From: a virus
DNA: 64,000 nucleotides
Virus record (IMG/VR): IMGVR_UViG_3300017917_003859
Span: 1 to 64,000 of that record
Strand: one strand, 5' to 3'
Under the pieces are notes generated by a model. The model did no database searches. It saw nothing but the letters and a program-made list of their open reading frames with translations, and was not told where the DNA came from. The translations under genes and the position numbers were made by a program. Of this stretch, positions 49,747 through 59,072 are shown piece by piece (position 1 is the stretch's first letter; every line of letters begins with the position of its first letter).

Positions 49747-52700
49747 TGTCAGATTGTATAGGTCCAATTAATATTACTCCTAACAACAATCAAATCAATT
49801 TACAGGATGTTAATAGAACAATCACAGTAATTGATAATAATTGTTGTACTCAGGTTGAAATAACACAACCCATTACTAATGTTATACAAGTACTTACAGG
49901 TCCTATGGGTCCTAAAGGGGAATTCCCCACCTCAGGATCTTTTAATCTTACTGGATCGATTAATGTAAGTGGAAGTATATCTGCTAATAATTTCAATGGA
50001 GGAACATTTAGTGGATCTTTTATAGGTAATTTTAGTGGTTCAGTTTCTTCTAATTTACAAGATGTAACTAATAATGGAAATGTAACTACATTACCTATTA
50101 CTGCTTCTAGTTTTTATGGAAATGGATTGCAAATTGTAGGAAATGCTATTATAACTGGTTCTTTAACTGTAAGTGGTTCAAATACTTTTAGAAATATAGG
50201 TCCCGCTGAATTTACAGGATCATTAGGTGTAAGTGGTTCAATAAATTTTAATAATAATTCAACTCTAATACCTGATTTATTTGGAGGTCCTGGTACTGTA
50301 GATTTAGTAGCAGGGCCCGGGGGATGGGCAGAATTAACTTCAAACAACACTCAATCTTTTATTTGGGTTGATGATAATGGAGCTTATGTAGGTACAAATT
50401 GGGATATTGGAAATTATTTATGGACATTTAATAATAGTGGTTCATTAATAGCTCCAGGTAGAATAGAAGCACCATCATTTACAGGTTCATTAGAAGGTAC
50501 TGCAAGTTATGCTATAACTGCATCCTATGCTTTAAATGTTCCCTTAACTTCATCTTATGCTATACAAGCATTAAGTAGTTCATATGCTGCAACTGCTTCA
50601 CTTGCCCCAGATTATTTACCTTTAACAGGTGGAACAATAAATGGAAATGTAATAGTTAATGGTACGGCATCTATTACTTATTTAAATGTTACTTATGAAT
50701 CTGCCTCTATTATTTATTCTTCTGGTTCAAATCAATTAGGTGATACAATAGATGATATTCAAACATTAATTGGAAAAGTTATTGTAAGTGGTAGTTTTGA
50801 AGTAACTGGAAGTACAAATATTCCTAATTTAACTGGTAGTTTATTTGGAACTGCTAGCTACTCAAATAACTCAGCTACTGCTTCAAATATATTAGGTGGA
50901 AAAGCACCCCATGTTCCCTTCTTTATCACTGATACTAGTTTAGCAACAAGCTCAATTTATCAATCTGGATCTAACACTATAATTATAAACCAAGATAATG
51001 CCACATCAGCAAATCCAGAAGCATTATATGTTTGGCAACCAAGTACAAGCTCATTTAATGTAATAAGTGGTAAAGGTAACTTAAATAACTATCTACAGCT
51101 TAATATTCAAAACACAAACCAAGGAACTGATGCCTCATCAGATGTAGTTGCAACCGCCAATAATGGTAGTGAAGTAGATAACTACATTGATATGGGTATT
51201 AATAATGAGAATTTTGCTGGATTTTTAGGAGGTCCAAATGATTCTTATGTGTATACTCATGGTCATAATTTTTGGATTGGAAATGTAAATGATGGATATA
51301 AATTATATTTCTTTAATAGCTCTAGTTTACAACCAATCATAACATTAAATGCTTTAGATGCTGAAGTTACTGGTTCTTTATTTGGTACTGCCTCTTGGGC
51401 TCAAAATGCTGTAACAGCATCAAATGTAAATACTGCATCTTATGCTTTAACAGCATCTTATGCCTTAAATGTACCAACAACTGCTTCATATGCAATAAGT
51501 TCTTCATATTCTATAACTGCTTCATATGCTTTAAATGCTTTAACTTCATCATATTCTATAAGTGCTTCACATGCTAATATATCTAATGATGCTTTAACAG
51601 CTACCAGTGCATCACATGCTTTAGTAGCAGATAATGCTTTAACAGCAAATTATGCTACAACAGCAGGTAATGGTGGAGTAACACAACTTATAGCAGGATC
51701 GGGTATTACATTATTACCTCCTGGAGGTCAAGGAGCAGTTACAATAGTATCAACTGGAGGTGGAGGTGTTACTATTATATCTGGCTCATTAATAACTGGT
51801 TCATTTATTAATACTACTAGTTATACTTTTAATCATAATTTAAATACTAGAACACCTATTATAACTGTATTTGATTCTAATTATAATCAAATTATACCTG
51901 AAAATATACAGTTAGTAGATAGTTCAAGTGCAATTATAACTTTTCCAACACAAGAAAGTGGATTTGCTATAGGATCAACCGGAGGCACAACCGGTACTGC
52001 TTTATCATCATCATATGCTTTATTTTCAACTTACGCTACTACAGCATCTTTCTATCAAGAAACAGATCCAATATTTACAGCTAAGAGTGCATCTTTAGCA
52101 ACAACAGGATCTAATATATTTAGAGGTAATCAAACGGTAACCGGAAGTCTATTCACAAGTGGCTCAAACACCTTAGTAGGAAACACAGTTTTAAGTGGCA
52201 GTATTAATATAAGTGGTTCTCAAACATTTAATGGTACCTCAGCTTTTTATGGTAACCATACATTGAGTGGTAGCAATACAATTACTGGAAATACTATTTT
52301 AAGTGGTAGTATTGAGGTAAGTGGTTCATCTAATTTTCATAATTCAAGTTTTATAGTAACAGGTTCAACTTCATTTTCTGGAAGTTTTAATGTTAAGGGA
52401 ACTTCTACATTCTCAGATACATCAATGACATTAACTGGTTCACTATTAGTAAGTGGATCTCAAATATTTAATGGTATAATAACAGTAACCGGATCTCAGT
52501 TTTTTAGTGGTTCTTCAAATATTAATGGAGCAGCTTCAATTACAGGCTCATTAAATGTAAGAGACGGAGACATTAATATAGTAAGTGGATCATCATTTAC
52601 AAGATGGGGTAATAAGTTATTTAACTACGGACAATTCTCAGATACTACAATACAAACAGGCTCAGCAAACACTGCGTATGCAATGAGATTTAATACAACA

Positions 52701-53075
52701 GATTTTGGATTAGGAGTAAGTTTAGTAAGTGGAAGTAGAATAACTGTAGAAAATACTGGAATATATAATTTACAATTTTCAGCTCAATTAGCTAACACTG
52801 CCAATACAACTATAGCAGTTGACATATGGTTTGCAATAACTGGAAGTAATGTACCTAATTCAAATACTCAAGTAAATATAACTAAAACCGCAGGTTCAAC
52901 TGGTAGAAACGTAGCAGCATGGAATTTTGCAACTCCTTTAAGTGCAAGCCAATATATAGAAATATATTGGAGTTGTGATGCCTCTACAGCACAAATACAA
53001 TCCGCCCCAACTGCAAGTACACCAACAAGACCAGCAATTCCATCAATAATAGCAACATTAACACAGATAGCATAA
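49746..53075 (+). CDS. Large tail fibre protein with repeats
   Basis: This 1109-residue protein is a probable trimeric fibre. The N-terminus includes a collagen-like TGPMGPKGE segment. Long stretches are made of TGSLxVSGS, SGSINISGS and ASYALTASYALN repeats, characteristic of extended beta-helical fibres in Bacteroidota phages. The C-terminal 160 residues (WGNKLFNYGQFSDTTIQTGS, YNLQFSAQLANTANTTIAVD) look like a jelly-roll, C1q/TNF-like knob, suited to receptor binding. It overlaps the preceding gene by one base and leads directly into a second fibre gene. The fibre role is well supported by composition; the receptor is unknown. Confidence 0.85.
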   Translation: MSDCIGPINITPNNNQINLQDVNRTITVIDNNCCTQVEITQPITNVIQVLTGPMGPKGEFPTSGSFNLTGSINVSGSISANNFNGGTFSGSFIGNFSGSVSSNLQDVTNNGNVTTLPITASSFYGNGLQIVGNAIITGSLTVSGSNTFRNIGPAEFTGSLGVSGSINFNNNSTLIPDLFGGPGTVDLVAGPGGWAELTSNNTQSFIWVDDNGAYVGTNWDIGNYLWTFNNSGSLIAPGRIEAPSFTGSLEGTASYAITASYALNVPLTSSYAIQALSSSYAATASLAPDYLPLTGGTINGNVIVNGTASITYLNVTYESASIIYSSGSNQLGDTIDDIQTLIGKVIVSGSFEVTGSTNIPNLTGSLFGTASYSNNSATASNILGGKAPHVPFFITDTSLATSSIYQSGSNTIIINQDNATSANPEALYVWQPSTSSFNVISGKGNLNNYLQLNIQNTNQGTDASSDVVATANNGSEVDNYIDMGINNENFAGFLGGPNDSYVYTHGHNFWIGNVNDGYKLYFFNSSSLQPIITLNALDAEVTGSLFGTASWAQNAVTASNVNTASYALTASYALNVPTTASYAISSSYSITASYALNALTSSYSISASHANISNDALTATSASHALVADNALTANYATTAGNGGVTQLIAGSGITLLPPGGQGAVTIVSTGGGGVTIISGSLITGSFINTTSYTFNHNLNTRTPIITVFDSNYNQIIPENIQLVDSSSAIITFPTQESGFAIGSTGGTTGTALSSSYALFSTYATTASFYQETDPIFTAKSASLATTGSNIFRGNQTVTGSLFTSGSNTLVGNTVLSGSINISGSQTFNGTSAFYGNHTLSGSNTITGNTILSGSIEVSGSSNFHNSSFIVTGSTSFSGSFNVKGTSTFSDTSMTLTGSLLVSGSQIFNGIITVTGSQFFSGSSNINGAASITGSLNVRDGDINIVSGSSFTRWGNKLFNYGQFSDTTIQTGSANTAYAMRFNTTDFGLGVSLVSGSRITVENTGIYNLQFSAQLANTANTTIAVDIWFAITGSNVPNSNTQVNITKTAGSTGRNVAAWNFATPLSASQYIEIYWSCDASTAQIQSAPTASTPTRPAIPSIIATLTQIA

Positions 53076-53076
53076 T

Positions 53077-53808
53077 ATGAAAATATTTCAACCTATAATA
53101 TCAGGATCATTAAGCGTTTCAGGTTCAGTTACAGCAATTGACTTTACTGGAAGTTTACGTGGTACTGCTTCTTATGCTATAACAGCCTCTTATGCTTTAA
53201 ATGGTGGAGGAGGTGGAGCATCATTCCCTTATACGGGTAGCGCAATTATAACTGGTAGTTTAATTGTAACTGGATCTACTACATCAACTTTAGGATTTAC
53301 AGGAAGTTTATATGGAACAGCAAGTTGGGCTAATAATTCAACTAGTGCTTCTTACGCTTTAAGCAGCTCTTATTCATTAACATCTTCATACGCATTAGTA
53401 GCAGATTCAGTTTTAGGTAGTGTTACTAGTGCTAGTTATGCTGCAACATCATCTTATAGTAATAATTTTACAGTAAATAGTACTATAACTATTGATCAAA
53501 CACTAACTGATTACGCCAGTGTGAATTCTAGTATAGTTGGTTCTAATAATCTATTTACACAAGCCACTGGCTCAAGAACCTCAGCTCATGGGAAATACAC
53601 TATATATAAAGGTGCAAATGCGAGAGCTGGAGAATTTATAACTGTATGGAATGGAACTACAGTAACATATACAGATGTTTCAACAACAGATATAGGAAAT
53701 ACAAGTGATATTACATTTCAATCATCAATTGTTGGAGGAAATATACAAATAGACATAGTTGCAGGCTCATCAGGTTGGACAATAAAAATGCTAACAATGT
53801 TTATTTAA
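53077..53808 (+). CDS. Short tail fibre protein
   Basis: This 243-residue protein shares the repeat style of the preceding fibre: SGSLSVSGSVTAIDFTGSLR, GTASYAITASYALN, TASWANNSTSASYALSSSYS. A C-terminal beta domain (TSAHGKYTIYKGANARAGEF, then ITVWNGTTVTYTDVS) is probably the tip. It begins one base after the previous stop. It may be a second fibre or an accessory tip. A promoter-like motif follows it. Confidence 0.78.
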   Translation: MKIFQPIISGSLSVSGSVTAIDFTGSLRGTASYAITASYALNGGGGGASFPYTGSAIITGSLIVTGSTTSTLGFTGSLYGTASWANNSTSASYALSSSYSLTSSYALVADSVLGSVTSASYAATSSYSNNFTVNSTITIDQTLTDYASVNSSIVGSNNLFTQATGSRTSAHGKYTIYKGANARAGEFITVWNGTTVTYTDVSTTDIGNTSDITFQSSIVGGNIQIDIVAGSSGWTIKMLTMFI

Positions 53809-53811
53809 GCA

Positions 53812-53825
53812 TATTTATAATAAAT
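53812..53825 (+). promoter_or_regulatory. Phage promoter-like motif
   Basis: TATTTATAATAAAT begins 37 bases before the next fibre ATG. Among the better copies, this has the longest distance to a start codon. Confidence 0.65.
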
Positions 53826-53848
53826 TAGTTGGATAGGGAAAACTAAAC

Positions 53849-56497
53849 ATGGCAAACGAATTTATAGCTCGTAATGGGCTCATAGCACAAAATAATTCAG
53901 TAGTATCTGGATCATTAACAGTAACTGGAGGTATTACTGGTTCATTATTAGGAACAGCATCATATACTTCACAAGCATTAAGTGCTTCATTCACCTCTAC
54001 TGCTTCTTATGTTAATCCACTATCACAATCAGTTTTAATAACTGGTAGTATAAATTTAACTGGATCAATAAATGCGTATGTAACTGGAGGAGATTATGTA
54101 AATATAGGTAACTATGCAAATCCAACTAATTTAAGAACATTAACGGTTGGGCAAAATACGGCTTACATGAGCTTTGGTAGTTTGGTTGGTGCTACAAGTT
54201 ATGGAGCTATTTACATTAACCAAGCAACACCAAGCGTATCTAATTATACCATAACATCTGATGGGCTTATCAGTGTTTTAAACGCATCAACAATAGCCTA
54301 CATAAGAATATTAAATAACAATCGTATTGCTATATCAAATACAGACCAGTCATTTACACCCGCAGCAGCAACAAGTGGGGCTGTTACAACTTTTACATTC
54401 ACCAAACCTAACAACACAGGACAGACAGCATCAACGGCTATTAACGGTATACTTTATACTTTAGGTAATAGACAATGGGCAACTGGAAATATTACAACGC
54501 AAAAAGAATTTGAACTTACAAGCCCTACTTATTTATTTACAGGTGCTAGTACAATAACGTCAGCATATTCATTTTATGTTAATGCCCCCGTAGCAGGAAC
54601 TAATGCCACAATAACCACAGCGTATGCTGCGGGATTCAATGGTCGTGTTCGTATTGAGGGTATTGTTAACTTAGGTGATGGTCGGATTTTTTCCGATGCA
54701 GGAATGGATTTTAACGCAGGTTCAAATTCAATAAGATTCTTCGTTGGTGGTGCTGGAGTTGGTGCATTTACAACAACTAGATTAACAGTAACGCCGTTTA
54801 CATCAAATACAGGTGCAGTAAATAATATATCATTTACAATTCCAGCAAATACAGGTCAAACAGCCTCTACGCCTATTATAGGAGTAAATTGGGCTTTAGG
54901 TTCAAGACAGTGGGCAACTGGTAACATCACAACTCAACAAGAATACCTACTAACAGCACCAACTTATTCTTTTGTAGGAGCTAGTACAATCACTAATTCA
55001 TATACATTTTACGTAGAAGCAGCTTTAGCAGGAACAAATGCCACAATAACTAATAACTATGCAGCTGGGTTTAACGGAAGAGTAAGAGTATTAGCAGGAG
55101 GAGCAGATATCACAGGTCCATTAATTGTTACTGGTAACTTAAATGTATCTAATTCAGTAACAGCCTCAATCGTATCAGCCTCAGCATTTACCGGTTCATT
55201 GTTTGGAACGGCAACAAGTGCATCATTTGCTTCAACAGCATCATTTGCTTCAACAGCATCATATTCTGAAACAGCTTCTTATGCAGTTGTATTCCCATAC
55301 ACAGGATCTGCAAATATAAGTGGTAGTATAAATTTAGAAGGAAACTATATACAGAATATTAACACTAATATTGGTGGAAATTATTATCATATAGAAGGAA
55401 ATAATAATACGAATGGAACTCAAACCGCCTTTTCTGCTTCAATAAATGCAGGTATAGTTACTGTAGATACTACATATGGAGACGTTACTGGATTCTTCAC
55501 TAACAATAATTATTTATTTATATATGATGCCTTTCAAGACAACATATATGGTAAAATTACTCGTCAATATGACTCAGCCAGTTACAATGGAACAAACACT
55601 CTCATCAACTTATTTGATGTAACAGTTACTACTACAGCAGCATATATTATAGATGCTAGTTCTATTGGTACAGGTGGTGATAAAACAATTCCTGCAGATT
55701 ATACTCATATTGAAGGATATAATAATATAACTGTTGGAAATTATAGTCATATAAAAGGTTATAGTAGTGTAGCTGTTGGAAATTATTCACACGCTGAAGG
55801 CCAAGGTGCATTAGCAATAGGAGATTATTCACATGCTGAAGGTGTAGGATCTGTTGCAATAGGAGAAGGTTCTCATGCTGAAGGAGGTTCCAAATCTGTA
55901 GGAAACTATTCACATGCTGAAGGTAGAATTAATCAAGCAATAGGAGATTATTCACACGCTGAAGGATTAAATACAAAAACAATTGGAACTTTTTCACATA
56001 CTGAAGGTGAAGGTACAATTGCATCAGGATCTGCTCAACATGTATCAGGAAAATATAATACTCATGGAGACACTACTTCTTTATTTATTATAGGAAATGG
56101 AGTAGATAACTTAAATAGATCAGATATAGTTAGAGTTACAACAACAGACGTGCAAGTAACTGGCTCTGTAATAGCCACAGCATTTACAGGATCTTTATAT
56201 GGTACAGCTTCTTGGGCTGAACACGCCTCAACTGCTTCATATGTTAATGGAATGATTACTAAAGTTAATGCGGTAACAGCAGCTTCTTTTGGTGGTACAC
56301 CATTAACAGCAAGTGTAACATTTACAACACCTTTTCCTAATGCAAACTACGGAATTACAATTACAGGAGAAGATGCTCGTACGTGGACAATACAATCAAA
56401 AGCTATAACTGGATTTGTGATTAATTCAAATAGTAGTGTTGCTCTAACTGGAAATACTTACTGGCAAGCTACAGGTTATGGTGAATTTAATAGTTAA
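53849..56497 (+). CDS. Tail fibre with duplicated modules and SHAEG repeats
   Basis: This 882-residue protein is a fibre made of several modules. After the usual VSGSLTVTGGITGSLLGTAS start, a module with QTASTAINGILYTLGNRQWA and SYSFYVNAPVAGTNATITTA occurs twice in tandem (about 54355-54657 and 54790-55092). More ASFASTASYS repeats follow. Next are nine units of about 14 residues such as NYSHAEGQGALAIGDYSHAE, the YadA-head-like left-handed roll. The C-terminus (VTFTTPFPNANYGITITGED) is a beta tip. By eye the duplicated part has higher G+C than neighbours, hinting at exchange. Receptor binding is inferred. Confidence 0.83.
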   Translation: MANEFIARNGLIAQNNSVVSGSLTVTGGITGSLLGTASYTSQALSASFTSTASYVNPLSQSVLITGSINLTGSINAYVTGGDYVNIGNYANPTNLRTLTVGQNTAYMSFGSLVGATSYGAIYINQATPSVSNYTITSDGLISVLNASTIAYIRILNNNRIAISNTDQSFTPAAATSGAVTTFTFTKPNNTGQTASTAINGILYTLGNRQWATGNITTQKEFELTSPTYLFTGASTITSAYSFYVNAPVAGTNATITTAYAAGFNGRVRIEGIVNLGDGRIFSDAGMDFNAGSNSIRFFVGGAGVGAFTTTRLTVTPFTSNTGAVNNISFTIPANTGQTASTPIIGVNWALGSRQWATGNITTQQEYLLTAPTYSFVGASTITNSYTFYVEAALAGTNATITNNYAAGFNGRVRVLAGGADITGPLIVTGNLNVSNSVTASIVSASAFTGSLFGTATSASFASTASFASTASYSETASYAVVFPYTGSANISGSINLEGNYIQNINTNIGGNYYHIEGNNNTNGTQTAFSASINAGIVTVDTTYGDVTGFFTNNNYLFIYDAFQDNIYGKITRQYDSASYNGTNTLINLFDVTVTTTAAYIIDASSIGTGGDKTIPADYTHIEGYNNITVGNYSHIKGYSSVAVGNYSHAEGQGALAIGDYSHAEGVGSVAIGEGSHAEGGSKSVGNYSHAEGRINQAIGDYSHAEGLNTKTIGTFSHTEGEGTIASGSAQHVSGKYNTHGDTTSLFIIGNGVDNLNRSDIVRVTTTDVQVTGSVIATAFTGSLYGTASWAEHASTASYVNGMITKVNAVTAASFGGTPLTASVTFTTPFPNANYGITITGEDARTWTIQSKAITGFVINSNSSVALTGNTYWQATGYGEFNS
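54355..55092 (+). repeat. Tandem duplication of a fibre module
   Basis: Two copies, about 54355-54657 and 54790-55092, encode NRQWATGNITTQKEFELTSP and SRQWATGNITTQQEYLLTAP respectively, with flanks that also align. The copies differ at many bases, so the duplication is old or came in preformed. Boundaries are approximate. Confidence 0.75.
55701..56055 (+). repeat. SHAEG (YadA-head-like) coding repeats
   Basis: About nine tandem units of roughly 42 bases encode YSHAEGxxxxAIGD-type repeats. They are similar in protein and in DNA (ttcacatgctgaagg recurring), so unit number could change by slippage or recombination. The repeats form a left-handed beta-roll in related adhesins. Confidence 0.8.
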
Positions 56498-56503
56498 TTA
56501 AAA

Positions 56504-56517
56504 TATTTATAAATAAA
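56504..56517 (+). promoter_or_regulatory. Phage promoter-like motif
   Basis: TATTTATAAATAAA, with one inserted A compared with the consensus, begins 18 bases before the next fibre ATG. Confidence 0.55.
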
Positions 56518-56521
56518 GAAG

Positions 56522-58744
56522 ATGTCAATTTTTTATAATGATAGTGCAAGTTTTAAATCTTTAGAGATTACAAATGATTTTATTTATACCAATACAGAGT
56601 CTTTTTCTATAAATGGACCATTACAACTTAATCCAACTAAAGATCCAGGTACATCTAATATTTCAGCTTCTTATTTATTTGTATCATCTTCAGTAGACAA
56701 TACAGAGTATAATTTACATTATAGAAATAATGGAACACTTTGGGAAACTCATTGGCTAGAAGAAAAAACAGATACAGGTATAGTTTGGGGAGGAATACTA
56801 ACATTTACAGGAACTACAATGTCAATTACTCCTGGAGTAGGATTAATTATAAATCATAATGCATCTACTAGTTCACATGGAGATACAGTTCCAACTTATG
56901 TTAAGTTTGGCCCTATAACAGCTAGTGCAACTTATATAACATCATCACAAGTAACATATTTACTAATTGATACTGATGGAACTTTAATACAACAACCTAC
57001 AATATTTACTCCACAACAGTTTAATGAAAAACTACCATTAGGATATATCTTTTGTTTAACAACTTCTAGTATTAGTAGTTATGCAGATGCAAGAACAACT
57101 ACCTATGGACAAGACGAACAACAAACCCAATTTATTAGAGCATTTGGTCCATTAAAAGTAAATGGATATGATATAACACCACAAAGTGGATCTTTAAAAA
57201 TATCTATAGCTTCTGGACGAACTTATCGTTATGGTGGATTTTATACACAAAATCCAGACAATCCTTCTATATATGACTCCACAACAGTACCAACAGGAAG
57301 TTTAGTAAGAATTCAAAGAGATCCTGCAATTGTAGGAGGATTTAAAGCAATTACTAATGGAGGACTACCTTTTACAGTAATAGATCCTACAATGTGGGAT
57401 GATGGAAGTGGTACATTACAATCTGTAGGAGCAAGTGAATGGACAATTCAAAGATTATTTCAAGGAGTTGTAAATAACATTACTTACGTATATTATGGTC
57501 AAAATACTTATGACAGTTTAAATGCTGCTATACAAAGTATAACAACAGAAGCGTTTGAAGAAGCGCAAACTAGTATATTAGCTTTACCATTTATAGGGTA
57601 TGTTATTTGTAAAGGTAATACAACAAATTTAGCAGACACCACTGAGAATAAAATAATTAATTCTGGATTATTTAGAAATACAGCAGGCTCAAGTGGAGGG
57701 GGAGGTGTTGCAACAACAACATTAAATGATCTATCAGATGTAACCATTACATCACCATCAACGGGTCAAGCTTTAGTTTATAATGCAGGTATTTGGGTAA
57801 ATTCAAACCCAACATCAGCTTCATATGCCTCAACAGCTTCTTATATATTAGAAGCAGTAAGTGCATCTTATGCTACTTTAGCACAAACCGCTAACACAGC
57901 ATCTTTTGTACAAACAGCTCAAACTGCCTCATACGTGCTACAAGCAGTATCAAGTTCGTATGCAACAACATCAAGTTATGCATCAAGTGGAAATGGAATA
58001 TTTAGTGGATCGTTTAGTGGATCATTTGAAGGAAATGGTTCTGGATTAACAGGAATTATTGCAACCGCAGCACCTGCAGGACCAGATACATCAATTCAAT
58101 TTAACAGTGGTGGTACTACAGCTGGAAGTGCAGACCTTACTTTTAATGACACGACAAACAAGTTAACATTAACCGGATCATTGTATATAACTGGCTCAGT
58201 AGACGCTACAATATTTACTAATACATTAAAAATATCTGGATCTAGCGGCGCTTCCGGTAATTATATAACAACTCAGTTTTTAGGTAGCGATGTTACCAAT
58301 AGTACAACAGGATTAGTAACTGCAATGACAACTACAGGAGTAGGTCCTGGATTGTATCAATTTAAGTATGTAGTAAGATATCAGTCAGCTGCAACTACAA
58401 CTGGTATAGGCTTAGCAGTAGATCACACGCAAGCTGCTAATTACTTTGTATCTTCGTTTTGGTTTATTTCAACCGGTGGTGCTGCAGCAACTGGTGTAGC
58501 CGATCAAGTAGCTACGACTAATGCTGGTCAAATGGCTGAAGGTAAATCAGAACGTGTTAAAGGTACTGTTTCATCTACAACAGCGGGTGTTGATACAATA
58601 AACGCTGACATGTTAGCAGTAATGGAAGGTTTAATAGATGTATCGACGAGCGGAGATTTAATTTTAGAATTTAGATCAGAGGTGGCTGCTTCTCAAGTAA
58701 CTATTAAATCAGGAACTAGTCTTATATTAACTAAAATGTCATAA
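56522..58744 (+). CDS. Tail fibre protein
   Basis: This 740-residue protein has an N-terminal domain typical of phage fibres (YNLHYRNNGTLWETHWLEEK, then KLPLGYIFCLTTSSISSYAD). It continues with a beta-helical middle (SGSLKISIASGRTYRYGGFY) and the repeats TASYILEAVSASYATLAQTA and SSYATTSSYASSG. The C-terminal 170 residues (GLYQFKYVVRYQSAATTTGI, then GDLILEFRSEVAASQVTIKS) look like a jelly-roll tip and are richer in G+C by eye. It has its own promoter-like motif. Role as host-recognition fibre is inferred from composition and position. Confidence 0.82.
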   Translation: MSIFYNDSASFKSLEITNDFIYTNTESFSINGPLQLNPTKDPGTSNISASYLFVSSSVDNTEYNLHYRNNGTLWETHWLEEKTDTGIVWGGILTFTGTTMSITPGVGLIINHNASTSSHGDTVPTYVKFGPITASATYITSSQVTYLLIDTDGTLIQQPTIFTPQQFNEKLPLGYIFCLTTSSISSYADARTTTYGQDEQQTQFIRAFGPLKVNGYDITPQSGSLKISIASGRTYRYGGFYTQNPDNPSIYDSTTVPTGSLVRIQRDPAIVGGFKAITNGGLPFTVIDPTMWDDGSGTLQSVGASEWTIQRLFQGVVNNITYVYYGQNTYDSLNAAIQSITTEAFEEAQTSILALPFIGYVICKGNTTNLADTTENKIINSGLFRNTAGSSGGGGVATTTLNDLSDVTITSPSTGQALVYNAGIWVNSNPTSASYASTASYILEAVSASYATLAQTANTASFVQTAQTASYVLQAVSSSYATTSSYASSGNGIFSGSFSGSFEGNGSGLTGIIATAAPAGPDTSIQFNSGGTTAGSADLTFNDTTNKLTLTGSLYITGSVDATIFTNTLKISGSSGASGNYITTQFLGSDVTNSTTGLVTAMTTTGVGPGLYQFKYVVRYQSAATTTGIGLAVDHTQAANYFVSSFWFISTGGAAATGVADQVATTNAGQMAEGKSERVKGTVSSTTAGVDTINADMLAVMEGLIDVSTSGDLILEFRSEVAASQVTIKSGTSLILTKMS

Positions 58745-58763
58745 TAGTTAATTAGAATACTCT

Positions 58764-58778
58764 TAGACTAAAAGTCTA
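58764..58778 (+). other. Small hairpin between fibre and neck units
   Basis: TAGACT and AGTCTA form a six-base stem with an AAA loop and no T-tract, just before a promoter-like motif. It could be a weak terminator or an RNA end-protecting element. Confidence 0.3.
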
Positions 58779-58780
58779 CA

Positions 58781-58794
58781 TATTTGTAATAAAA
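58781..58794 (+). promoter_or_regulatory. Phage promoter-like motif
   Basis: TATTTGTAATAAAA (one mismatch) begins 33 bases before the small gene's ATG; a second partial copy, TATTTATAAAC, is at 58803-58813, touching the start codon. Confidence 0.5.
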
Positions 58795-58813
58795 ATATAT
58801 TATATTTATAAAC

Positions 58814-59023
58814 ATGAAAACACTAATTTATTTTAATGCACCCGATAAACCTGAAAATATGGGTATTAGTCAATTAACAGACGATGTTCAAACCTTTTTA
58901 GACGAACGTTCAGACATTCTTATCAATCCAGTAATTACAGGAAATATTCTTGAATTTGAAAATGTTGAAGGTATAAAAGGATATGCTGTAATGGCTGATA
59001 CTCCTGATGATTTCCAAAACTAA
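58814..59023 (+). CDS. Small protein of unknown function
   Basis: This 69-residue protein has no recognised family. It reads KTLIYFNAPDKPENMGISQL, then ILINPVITGNILEFENVEGI and ends ADTPDDFQN, which looks like a compact alpha/beta domain. It is a single-gene unit between promoter-like motifs, with a similar codon style to its neighbours. No leader helix. Confidence 0.6.
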   Translation: MKTLIYFNAPDKPENMGISQLTDDVQTFLDERSDILINPVITGNILEFENVEGIKGYAVMADTPDDFQN

Positions 59024-59050
59024 TTAAGACAATTAGAATTAATTTTGGTA

Positions 59051-59064
59051 TATTTATAATAAAA
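59051..59064 (+). promoter_or_regulatory. Phage promoter-like motif
   Basis: A perfect TATTTATAATAAAA begins 22 bases before the neck protein ATG. Confidence 0.7.
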
Positions 59065-59072
59065 TATACTCT

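Noticed and set aside
50114-51577. Minus- and alternative-frame ORFs within the fibre gene (50114-50350, 51395-51577)
   Set aside because: They are by-products of repetitive Ser/Ala/Thr codons; no evidence of translation.
55662-55913. Minus-strand Leu/Gln-rich frame opposite the SHAEG repeats
   Set aside because: Composition reflects the repeat on the other strand and not a protein.
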